DNA from: Vigna angularis
Lineage: Eukaryota > Streptophyta > Magnoliopsida > Fabales > Fabaceae
Length of the DNA stretch: 64,000 bases
Direction of reading: 5' to 3'
Assembly (NCBI RefSeq): GCF_016808095.1
Contig: NC_068974.1
Span: forward strand, 1,674,001 to 1,738,000
Positions 35,752-45,404 of this stretch are shown in pieces (the stretch's first letter is position 1; each line of letters begins with the position of its first letter). Made by a program: the position numbers and the translations under genes. The notes under the pieces were generated by a model. It ran no database searches. It was not told the origin of the DNA and saw only the letters and a program-made list of their open reading frames with translations.

Positions 35752-36777
35752 CTATGGAGTTGGAATTGGCGGAAATGGTTTCTTGAATTTGGGATCAAAT
35801 GGTAGTTTAGGAATAGACTTCTTCAAGAAAGGCTTTGGTTTTAAGAATTCCTCTGACTCAATGGTAGGGATAGGCTTAGGAATTGGCTTAACGAAAGGTT
35901 CTGGAACAGGTTTAAGAACAGGAATTGGCTTAACAATTGGCTTTGGAACAGGTTTAAGAATAGGAATTGGCTTAACGAATGGTTTTGGAACGGGTTTAAG
36001 AATAGGAATTGGCTTAACAAAGGGTTTAGGAACGGGTTTAAGAATAGGAATAGGCTTAACAAATGGTTTTGGAATAGGTTTAAGAATAGGAATAGGCTTA
36101 ACAACTGGAACAGAAACAGGCTTAACAACAGGAATTATCTTTGGTATTGTCTTAACTTTGGGAATAGGTTTTGGGAAAATACCTTTGAATTTTGCTTCTT
36201 CACTGGGAATTGGTTTTGGAATTGGTTTCTTATACAATGGAATTGGAATAGGTTTAATGAGAGGAACTGGCTTTGGAATAGGTTTACCCAATGGAATTGG
36301 TTTAGGAAACAATCCTTTGAACTTTGATTCTTCATCATCATTCACAACCATCCCATTCTTGTTCACTTCATTTCCTGCATAAAAAAGGCAAAAAAAATAT
36401 TAGTTAATTAATACACACACAAACACTGGTCTTATATTATGTCAGTTTCTAAAATTAGTGTCTAACAAAAGTCATACTAGTTTTTAAATGTGGTTATTAA
36501 AAGGAACACATTTTTTATGCATGAATGACAAACAAACATCATATACAGAAATGAGAATGATTTGTATAATGAAAAATTGGTATTTTCAATGTGTTTGAAA
36601 CCTTATTGACACGTTACAGAAAAGAAAACCTCGTATAAAAGCCTGAAAAGGAGTAATGTGTAAACCTGAAATTTGAGTTGTGGCCAAAGAAGAAGTAGCA
36701 TAACTGAAGGTGACAAGGAGCAACAAGGGAACCCAGAAGCACAAAAGTGCAGAGTGCAGAATAGAACCCTTTCTCAT
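35752..36777 (-). CDS. Secreted Pro/Lys-rich repeat protein (PELPK-like), gene A
   Basis: CDS = 36777-36666 joined to 36374-35752, 735 nt, 244 aa. Exon 1 encodes a signal peptide (hydrophobic ALLCFWVPLLLLVTFSYA) and ends in phase 1. The 291-bp intron has GT-AG ends. The mature protein starts with an acidic patch (about residues 38-52), then blocks such as LFPKPIP and KPVPLIKPIP, then about four to five tandem copies of the 14-residue KPIPILKPVPKPFV (a 42-bp DNA repeat), and a Lys/Pro-rich tail. This pattern fits structural cell-wall proteins of the PELPK / repetitive Pro-rich type. No enzyme domain. The mirror frame on the plus strand (Gly/Ile/Leu-rich) is an artefact of the repeat. Named by composition and architecture, so family membership is tentative. 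Confidence 0.85.
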
Positions 36778-36815
36778 GGTGTTAAGGCTTGAGTCATAGT
36801 TGTTGCATAATCATA

Positions 36816-36824
36816 CTATTTATA
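36816..36824 (-). promoter_or_regulatory. TATA box of PRP gene A
   Basis: TATAAATAG on the minus strand, about 40 bp upstream of the ATG. The equivalent TATAAATAA is at 39996-40004 for gene B and 53583-53591 for gene C. In all three, ACTCAAGCCTT lies between TATA box and ATG. Confidence 0.75.
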
Positions 36825-36898
36825 ATACTTAGCTTGGGATTAGTTGGTCATTGGTCATTACATGCTATGAAATGCACTCCGAAATTTTAGATTTGGTT

Positions 36899-37015
36899 TC
36901 GGATTATAATGTGGGTGGTTGCAACTTTGACCTATGTTTGGAGAGGTGAGAAGAGTTTAATAACACCGTTATTGTAGCTGTGTTAATGAGGAATGCTGTC
37001 TTCAATAAATGAGTC
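36899..37015 (-). promoter_or_regulatory. Conserved upstream block of the PRP genes
   Basis: In gene sense it contains AACGGTGTTATTAAAC (a MYB-type AACGG core) and GGTCAAAGTTGCAACC (a W-box-like TTGACC in reverse). Counterparts occur upstream of gene B (about 40113-40190), gene C (about 53905-54000) and the short gene (34775-34840), and in inverted form at 40344-40435. The roles of the motifs are inference from their consensus. Confidence 0.55.
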
Positions 37016-37019
37016 TGCT

Positions 37020-39050
37020 GGGTAACATGTTTCTTTTTCTTTTGTGTGTTCAAAACTGCATAACTTCAGAAGGTTCAAATGCAACATGACAGAGCAGATT
37101 TCATATATTTTATTGTATACACTTAGTGTAATGCTACTGTAGGAGCTTTTTACTTCCTTTATTTTGTAGATTTTACATTAATATGAGGTACTCAACCATT
37201 GTTCACTACATCACCAACTACTATATCATAACTTCAACAATCTTAACTATATAAAACCAGTAACTTTAACGACTGAGTTATCTTGAAGTTTATTTTCACT
37301 GTTGTTCTTACCGAGATCTACCGAATCTTAGATTTGCAGACTGGGTTGTTACTGTTGAGTAGTTTGAACTGAGCTAAAAAAAACATAAAAGAGATCTATC
37401 TAAAAAAAACTCTTATGATATTTTAGTCAATAAGAGAGTGTGATAAAAAATTAGGAAGAGTATTTAATAATGAATAGTGTGTGTTTGCTTACTGTTATAG
37501 AGTGCATATATATAAAATATAATAAGATTATAACAATATAACATAAAAATAATGTAATGGTAACTGAAAATACTAAAGAACTTAGGTTGAAACAGTGCAA
37601 TCCAGACCTTATGTTTAGAAGTTGGACCTCCTTATTTGAAATGGTTTTGGTCCTCGATTTACCTAAGGTTGAGATTAAGGATGTAAGTTGAATCCAGCAT
37701 GAATAGTATATACTCAGCTATATGATTTGCAACAAAAGAAAAGTTTATCTGTTATCTATTTGTTATCTATTATATATTTATTTAAAAAATACTTTCGAGT
37801 GTTTTAAAACATATAGGTATCTATAAATATTTTAAAAAAATATTATGTAAATTTTTAAAATAAAATCTAAATAAAATTAAAAAAATATAAAATATAATAT
37901 AAACTAAAATTTAATTTTAATAAAATTTAACCTAATAAACTATAAATTAATTTTAATTTTAATTAAATTTAACTTAATGAAATAAAAATTTAATTTTAAT
38001 TTTAATTTTTTGTGAATAATGGATATCCGAAGATACAGGTAACATGATACTCGTATCTTACCGATTTATAAATGAATATTAAAATATCTATTATCTTAAG
38101 TAATAAATATTTGTCTATATCATTTATTCATCATAGATTTTATCTACAAATATAAGACACGAATATTTTTTTATTCCTAATCGGTTACATACAACAATCA
38201 ATTGACATGTCTATTAAATCAAGAACATTTTATTATTTGTCAAACGACTAAAAAAATATTCATTGGCTAACAAAATTCATCAATAATCATAAAAATTTGT
38301 CAGTAAAATTTTGTCCATATATATTATGATCGGTCTTCTTCCTCCTTGTCCTTATCTCTTCCTTTTTGTATTCTTCAATAGTACAATTTTAGAGTTTTAA
38401 CTTGTGTAATATGCTTCGGTTTTGAATGACACATACATCGACATGATGATATTTTTTTTAAATTTTTACAATCTTATAGGTCGTGATTGCTAAAAAACCG
38501 AAGTGGTATACTCATTTTTTCTTCTATTAGTGGAGAACCGAGATTGAAAGGTGTGCCAAAATTTTCAAAATATTTTAGTAGTCTTCCATCAAACATTCAC
38601 TTCCTTTAATGGTTGAAATTGAGTCCAATGGTTTTAAAGTTCATTAAAATTTATTTGACCGTTTTCATCTACAACCATCCTATGACCTAATTTAGTGTTA
38701 TTTCGTTGTAATATTATAAGTGCTCTAATTAAGATTTTAAATTCAATTTGTAGAATTGAAATCTTGTGTAAATATAGTTATATCACGTTCACACAAAATT
38801 ACAATTAAATAGCCCACCTCTTCAATATGTCAAATGGAAATACTAATTAAATAAAAATTCAAACTCAGTAACGTTTGTAATTTTAATTAACATAATATTG
38901 AGAACTTCATTAATGAAAAACATCAAGTACATATATATTTGGAATTGAGTACACAAGAGGGGTACCAAAGGACTATCCAAATTATGATTGAGATTGAACT
39001 AAAGATGGTTCCACATATATAAAACCATTATCCTTATATTTTGAAGAGTG
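37020..39050. other. AT-rich intergenic region
   Basis: No gene seen. 38410-38550 contains CTTCGGTTTT and AAAACCGAAG with GAACCGAGA motifs, like the subterminal repeats of the CACTA elements at 8028 and 19541, and could be a small relic of that family. Confidence 0.35.
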
Positions 39051-39058
39051 TTATGATT

Positions 39059-39922
39059 TTAAGGAGCTGGAATTGGCTTCTTAAAAGACAATGGTGGTAG
39101 AAATGGTTTCTTGAATTTGGGATCAAATGGTAGTTTAGGAATAGACTTCTTCAATAAAGGCTTTGGTTTTAAGAATTCCTCTGACTCAATGTTAGGGATA
39201 GGCTCAGGAATTGGCTTAACAAATGGTTCTGGAACAGGTTTTAGAACAGGAATTGGCTTAACGAATGGTTTTGGAACGGGTTTTAGGATAGGAATTGGCT
39301 TAACAATTGGCTTTGGAACAGGTTTAAGAATAGGAATAGGCTTAACAAATGGTTTAGGAACGGGTTTAAGAATAGGAATAGGCTTAACAAATGGCTTTGG
39401 AATAGGTTTAAGAATGGGAATTGGCTTAACAACAGGAATTATCTTTGGTATTGGCTTAACTTTGGGAATAGGTTTTGGGAAAATACCTTTGAATTTTGCT
39501 TCTTCACTGGGAATCGGTTTTGGTGTTGGTTTCTTATACAATGGAATTGGAATAGGTTTAATGAGAGGAACTGGCTTTGGAATAGGTTTAGCAAATGGAA
39601 TTGGTTTAGGAAACAATCCTTTGAATTTTGATTCTTCATCATCATGTCCTTCTGGATTTACTTTTTCTAAATCTTCATTCACAACCATCCCATTCTCTTT
39701 CACTTCATTTCCTGCATAAAAAATGCAGTTATTAAATAACAAAACGAATGAAGTTCACCAGGATTAGTCTATAGTTTAATATATTTTGAAAACTTACTAA
39801 AAAACCTGATACACGTGAAAGAAGAATAATAAGCACAAACCTGAAATTTGAGTGGTGGAAAGAACAGAAGCTAAGTTGAGAAGGAGCAACAAGGGAAAGA
39901 AGAAGCACAAGAGTTTTCTCAT
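39059..39922 (-). CDS. Secreted Pro/Lys-rich repeat protein (PELPK-like), gene B
   Basis: CDS = 39922-39841 joined to 39711-39059 (82 + 653 nt), 244 aa. Exon 1 gives a short signal peptide (MRKLLCFFFPLLLLLNLASV) and ends in phase 1 at the same Ser/Gly junction as gene A. The intron is only 129 bp. Exon 2 is very close to gene A but has an extra acidic insert (EDLEKVNPEGHDDEESK) and a different set of 14-residue KPIPILKPVPKPFV repeats; the total length is nevertheless identical to A. It ends in a KPIPAP tail. A recent tandem duplicate of A, transcribed in the same direction. Expected to be a wall-located structural protein; no catalytic domain is visible. Confidence 0.85.
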
Positions 39923-40343
39923 TGTTAAAACAAGTAATGGAAGCTAAAAGGAGAAATGTCTGAAGGCTTGAGTCACAAGTTTATGCATAATCACATTATT
40001 TATAATGTCTAGCTTTCAGGATTTTTCTTAACAGCACCTACAAAAGCTTTGAGTTGATTTGTGAGTAGTCATTACATGGTTTGAAATTTTAGATTATGTT
40101 AATTAGGATGATAATGTGGGTGGTTGCAGCTTTGATGTTTGTTTAGAGAGGTCAATAGTCTTTAACACCTTTGTTTTTGGTGTGTTAATTAATGATGGAT
40201 GCAGGCTATCAGCTTATAAATATGAAATATAAGAGTTTAGAAATTCTATCATTTTTACACAAACAGTATTTTTCTTGCTATAAAGTTTTCTACCATTCAG
40301 CATTTTTGTTCTCGAAACAATAAAAAAGAAAAGAAACAACTAA

Positions 40344-40539
40344 TTTGGGAGGCTCATTTAATGAGCATCGATGCATTATGACAGCAGCAACAACAACGGT
40401 GTTAAACACTTTTGACCTCTCTAAACATATCACAAATTAAGAGTTTGCAAAACAAGTATTCAAAGATATGATCAAGAACCAAAATTCAAAAACCATCCAT
40501 ATTCTTAAACCTACGCCATTGCCAATTCCTAATCCATGA
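40344..40539 (+). pseudogene. Inverted remnant of a PRP gene (promoter joined to C-terminus)
   Basis: On the plus strand, 40344-40435 is the PRP upstream block in opposite orientation to its neighbours (AACGGTGTTAAACACTTTTG, with TTTGACCTCTCTAAAC). Shortly after it a frame ends with ILKPTPLPIPNP and a TGA at 40537-40539, like the C-termini of PRP genes A and B. TATA box, exon 1, intron and nearly all of the repeat domain are absent. Confidence 0.55.
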
Positions 40540-40907
40540 TGATAAATAACCTCTCAGATTTTAAGGTTAAACCTTACATATTCTACTACCTTTTAGACAT
40601 GGAGATACACCACATTTCAATTTCGATAATGATTGCATGATCCTTTCGTACCCTTCTTGTGTACTACATTTTTCCATCTGCATAATAATAACATATGGTT
40701 TTATTAAAAAGGTAATGTACACTCCACTTTTTAATCTTCAACTACTTTATCACTAATAAAATTAAAAGAGAAAAGTAAATATGATAAGTTTCTTTACGTG
40801 TTGAATAGATATAAAAAAATCTCACCCATCCCTTCGCACGTCATTTTCCTCCTAATTCCAAAATAGAAAAGGAAGAGCTAAGACATTGTTTCCCACTTAA
40901 ATAGTTG

Positions 40908-41528
40908 TGTTTCGGTAGGGATTTGCGAGACCGAGACACTAACCTTCGACTGGTGCGCTCCGCTTGTCTGCTTCTCGTTTGTACCGATCGGTCACCTTCA
41001 ATGTTGGCCGCTCGGTCACCCCCTTTGCAAAAGAGGGGAGGTACCTGCAAAAGGCACTCTGACGCTCAAGTTAAAAGCGGTTTTATGAACTGTTCGTGAC
41101 AGTTAAATATTAAAGTAAATAGAGCGTATTATAGTCTGAGTTCCCATCTGTCCTTACCCTCCACCTAAACCCTTATTTATAGAGTTTAAAGGAATCTGAC
41201 ACATTAATTTACCTCTTAATGGTCATCAATGCAAACCTTAATTACTTAATGACAGCCGTTACAACATTCATTGCGCGTTACACCTGCTTAATTGTTGTCG
41301 AGACCGAACGGACAGCTGATAAACTAACAGAGACCGACCGAAAAGCTTTGTCGAGACCGATCGGCTGCTAAACTAACAGAGACCGAACGGAAAGTTTTGT
41401 CGAGACCGATCGGCTGCTAAACTAACAAAGACCGAACGGAAAGCTTTGTCGAGACCGATCGGCTGATTGTTGAGACCGGACGGACAGCTTTGTCGAGACC
41501 GATCGGTATCTGCGAGCCTATAGTAACA
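40908..41528 (-). repeat. 3' LTR of the gag-only element
   Basis: 621 bp. It carries extra tandem copies of a roughly 50-bp unit (GACCGATCGGCTGCTAAAC, then GACCGAACGGAAAG) at about 41335-41460, making it longer than the 5' LTR. Confidence 0.93.
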
Positions 41529-41666
41529 TAAGCCCCCCAAGTCTGAGTTAATCGTTCGGCTTTAGCCGAACGGTTAACTATAAGACTTATGAGTTTGAGG
41601 GAGGTTGTTCTCGTTGTATTAAAGAGTTTGCTCTGTGCTCCAAGTTGTTACATCCTGTTACCTCTT

Positions 41667-42421
41667 CACCGAGCGGGATTAACCGCTCGGTCTTCACATC
41701 TTTAGAGGAATTTACCTCTTCGTCGAGTGGGATTTACCGTTCGGTCTTCAAATCTTTATAGAGGAATTTACCTCTTGGCCGAGCGGGATTTACCGTTCGG
41801 TCTTCCAATCTTTATAGAGGGATTTACCTCTTGGCCGAGCGGGATTTACCGTTCGGTCTTCAAATCTTTATAGAGGGATTTACCTCTGGGCCGAGCGGGA
41901 TTTACCGTTCGGTCTTCAAATCTTTATAGAGGGATTTACCTCTTGGCCGAGCGGGATTTACCGTTCGGTCTTCAAATCTTTATAGAGGGATTTACCTCTT
42001 GGCCGAGCGGGATTTACCGTTCGGTCTTCAAATCTTTATAGAGGAATTTACCTCTTGGCCGAGCGGGATTTACCGTTCGGTCTTGCAATCTTTATAGAGG
42101 GATTTACCTCTTGGCCGAGCGGAATTTACGGTTCGGTCTTCAAATCTTTATAGAGGGATTTACCTCTGGGCCGAGCGGGATTTACCGTTCGGTCTTCAAA
42201 TCTTTATAGGGGGATTTACCTCTTGGCCGAGCGGGATTTACCGTTCGGTCTTCAAATCTTTATAGAGGGATTTACCTCTTGGCCGAGCGGGATTTACCGT
42301 TCGGTCTTCAAATCTTTATAGAAGGATTTACCTCTTGGCCGAGCGGGATTTACCGTTCGGTCTTCAAATCTTTATAGAGGGATTTACCTCTTGGCCGAGC
42401 GGGATTTACCGTTCGGTCTTC
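41667..42421. repeat. 56-bp tandem repeat, about 13 copies
   Basis: Unit: CCTCTTGGCCGAGCGGGATT, then TACCGTTCGGTCTTCAAATC, then TTTATAGAGGGATTTA. The copies are nearly identical; a few differ (CTCTGGGCC, GAGGAATTTA). It lies between the gag stop and the polypurine tract and has no open coding role. Confidence 0.95.
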
Positions 42422-42602
42422 ATCTTCTAACTCTGAGAGACTTTCATTGAATATGATTTTATTTAGCCACTTTAGGAGCGATTGATCGGCCTGAATTGGG
42501 CTTTATTTATTCAATAATAAGAGCGTAAGTTAACTAACAAAAGCATGAATCAAATGAGACCGAATTTAAACATGACAGTAGTAGAATTGTGGATGCTTCT
42601 CT

Positions 42603-43895
42603 TCAGTTGATAACTCCACGAAGTGAGTGTTCCCGATGACGACTGGGACTGCGACTATAGCCCCGCCCTCGCTCGTCTTTCCTACTCGTCCGCTCGGAGC
42701 CTCTTTTCGAATATCCTTCCTTAGGGAGGCCGTATGCTTCTTTTATAAACCTTCGTAGGTGTCCCGCCCTGATAAGATTTTCTATTTCATTCTTTAATGT
42801 GATGCAGTCTTCTGTAGTATGTCCATGGTTTTGATGGTACCGGCAACTTTTCCTCTCGTCTGCATTTCTTGGAGACGGTTTCCTCAGGGGTGTGATAAGT
42901 TCCGCGCTAAGGGCTTCTTCAAGAACTTTTGCCCTAGGTGCATTGAGGGTTGTATAACGATGAAACTTGAATGGCCTGGGAAACTCCCTATTCTTATCGT
43001 TATTGCTGAACGGTCGTTTGCCGTCCTTTCCACTTCCACCCGCATCACCCTCTTGCTGTCGTTTCTTTTGCGACAAACGCATTTCCTCCATACGGATGAA
43101 CTCAGCTGCTCGCTCTTGGAGTTCCTCCATCGTTTTTGGCGGTCGTGCATACAATTTTTCCGCAAAATATCCTGGTCTCATACACGAAGGCAGATTATTA
43201 ATAATAAAATATTGATCTACCTCTCTAACTCGTCGCGCGGTTTCATTATATCTCTTCATAAAAGCCTTCAAAGTTTCTCCTTTCTCCTACTTAGTGTTTA
43301 TTAAATCCACCGGTGTCACCTCCTGTTTCCGATTGGATGCGTATTGTCTCCTAAAGAGGTCTTCCACAGTAGCGAAGCAATCCACTGTGTTGGAAGGAAG
43401 AGTGTTGTACCATTCCAATGCCTCTTCCTTAAGTGACAACGAGAAGGCTCTGCACATGATAGGATCGCTGTCCGTATAGAATGCCATTGCATTACCGAAC
43501 GTCCTTAAGTGATTATCCGGATCAGCCGAACCATCATACTTATCCAATACGGGGGGAGTCTTTTCTGGCATTGGCGTTTGCATGATCGTTACCGTGAAAG
43601 GCAATAAACTGGTTGGCCGAGCGGTCTGCAGGGGCGTTGGTTCCCTTCTAGCCCGACCGTTCGGGTTGACGTGATTGTGGCTCGCCTCATTGGCGTTTTC
43701 CCGATTCGAGGCGGACCGCTCGGGAGGTTCCCGTTCGGCCCTTAGCGCCCTTATCTCCTCCTCATGCCTCCGCCGCATCTCTTGCTGAGCGTGCGCCTGC
43801 GCTTGTATAGTCTGCGCCTGTGCCTCAATCTGGGCCTGCAACTCTCTTATTAAATCTCTGGTGCTCTGCTCTTTCATATTTCTTGTTGTTACCAT
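42603..43895 (-). pseudogene. gag gene with one in-frame stop
   Basis: The frame starts at ATG 43895 with a coiled-coil-like Gln/Arg/Glu-rich N-terminus, then the retrotransposon gag core (DKYDGSADPDNHLRTF, then FSLSLKEEALEWYNTLP and F..VEDLFRRQY), and a C-terminal knuckle CRYHQNHGHTTEDC with a basic tail. A TAG at 43287-43289 interrupts an otherwise continuous frame within the gag core; the part after it (to 42603) is open. The protein packages element RNA in related Tat/Ogre retrotransposons. This copy would give only a truncated product unless the stop is read through. Confidence 0.85.
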
Positions 43896-43939
43896 TGGGT
43901 GTCTTCAGTTTGCTCTCGGCCCCACGGTTGGCGCCAAAA

Positions 43940-44506
43940 TGTTTCGGTAGGGATTTACGAGACCGAGACACTAACCTTCGACTGGTGCGCTCCGCTTGTC
44001 TGCTTCTCGTTCGTACCGATCGGTCACCTCCAATGTTGGCCGCTCGGTCACCCCCTTTGCAAAAGAGGAGAGGTACCTGCAAAAGGCACTCCGACGCTCA
44101 AGTTAAAAGCGGTTTTATGAACTGTTCGTGACAGTTAAATATTAAAGTAAATATAGCGTATTATAGTCTGAGTTCCCATCTGTCCTTACCCTCCACCTAA
44201 ACCCTTATTTATAGAGTTTAAAGGAATCTGACATATTAATTTACCTCTTAATGGTCATCAATGCAAACCTTAATTACTTAACGACAGCCGTTACAACATT
44301 CATTGCGCGTTACACCTGCTTAATTGTTGTCGAGACCGAACGGACAACTAATAAACTAACAGAGATCGACCGAAAAGCTTTGTCGAGACCGATCGGCTGA
44401 TTGTTGAGATCGGACGGACAACTTTGTCGAGACTGATCGGCTAATTGTTGAAACCGAACGGACAGTTTTGTCGGGACCTATCGGTATCTGCGAGCCTATA
44501 GTAACA
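43940..44506 (-). repeat. 5' LTR of the gag-only element
   Basis: 567 bp, adjacent to the primer-binding site at about 43919-43936. It carries fewer copies of the internal ACCGATCGG unit than the 3' LTR. Confidence 0.93.
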
Positions 44507-44511
44507 AGTTG

Positions 44512-45404
44512 TAACAGCTAATCGTAAATATCACCTATTATGATAGGTGGACGGATGTCTCTCTTAGAACATAAGACATAATATGACAAGTAATAGAATT
44601 ACGTCATTTTATAAAAAGTGAAAATACTATTAGATATATTATGATACGTATAACAAGTATCTCATAGTAAATTGAATATATTATAACATAAGAAAAAAAA
44701 GTAAAAAATTAGTTAAAAATAAAATTAGTTAAATCTATGACCCCGTAAATACAAGAGCAAATAAGAAAATTAGTTAAATTTTAAAAAAAATGTCACTTTA
44801 AAAAGATAAAATTAGTAAAATAATTATTTCAATTTAAAAATACTTAAAAGGTAAAATTGAAAATAAAATATATTCAAAACAGAGGATCTCTAGAAATACT
44901 TGAAGTGTTTGGATCAACTTATTATTTTATTTGTTTTTCTTTTTTTCAAGTTAACACAGCCGAATCCATTAATATAATATACCTTAATTTATTAGTAAAA
45001 ATTAATATATATTTATAATAGAAAACTTAAAATACTCTGACTCACTTACATATTATGTAATTACATTGTTTTCCATCTCCATTAGCTACGCAATGTTCTT
45101 ATAAAAAAATATATCAAAGTGGTATTTTTGTGTAGAATCGAGTTCGTACCATGTACAGAGTACTTTGTTGAAATTATTAACACAGTAAAGATAAATTAAA
45201 TCTAAATGCAGTTCATGCCCTTCAAAATGCGTTATTTATTATATACTTTATAAAAACAAAAGTCAAGAAAAAATTGCGTGCATTAAATATCCTTTACACA
45301 ATGAAGCATCCATCACCCTCTCGGTCTCAATTTGTCATTTTCATTTAGGGTTCTTAAATTTTATTTTTATCTTTACTGACAGTCTTATTTTTTTCGCCAT
45401 TAGG
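44512..45404. other. AT-rich spacer
   Basis: No gene or repeat structure recognised. Confidence 0.5.

Larger units (their letters stand above)
40908..44506 (-). mobile_element. Gag-only LTR retrotransposon (TR-GAG-like, Tat/Ogre-type gag)
   Basis: Complete boundaries: LTRs at 40908-41528 and 43940-44506, both starting TGTTTCGGTAGGGATTT and ending GCCTATAGTAACA, flanked by the perfect 5-bp target duplication AGTTG (40903-40907 and 44507-44511). Read on the minus strand, the primer-binding site TGGCGCCAACCGTGGGGC follows the 5' LTR, then a gag frame, a 56-bp tandem repeat, the polypurine tract CTTGGGGGGCTTA, and the 3' LTR. There is no protease, reverse transcriptase, RNase H or integrase, so it depends on a partner element. 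The 5' parts of the LTRs differ by only a few transitions, so the insertion is fairly recent. Confidence 0.92.

Noticed and set aside
35729..36382. Plus-strand 217-codon Gly/Ile-rich frame, and the equivalents at 39111-39719 and 51603-52307
   Set aside because: Antisense mirrors of the Pro/Lys-rich exons; the minus-strand frames have signal-peptide exons, splice sites and TATA boxes.
41667..42421. CRISPR-like regular repeats
   Set aside because: A direct tandem array without variable spacers, inside a plant retrotransposon.
42819..43304. Plus-strand 161-codon frame
   Set aside because: Antisense to the gag frame; no domain.
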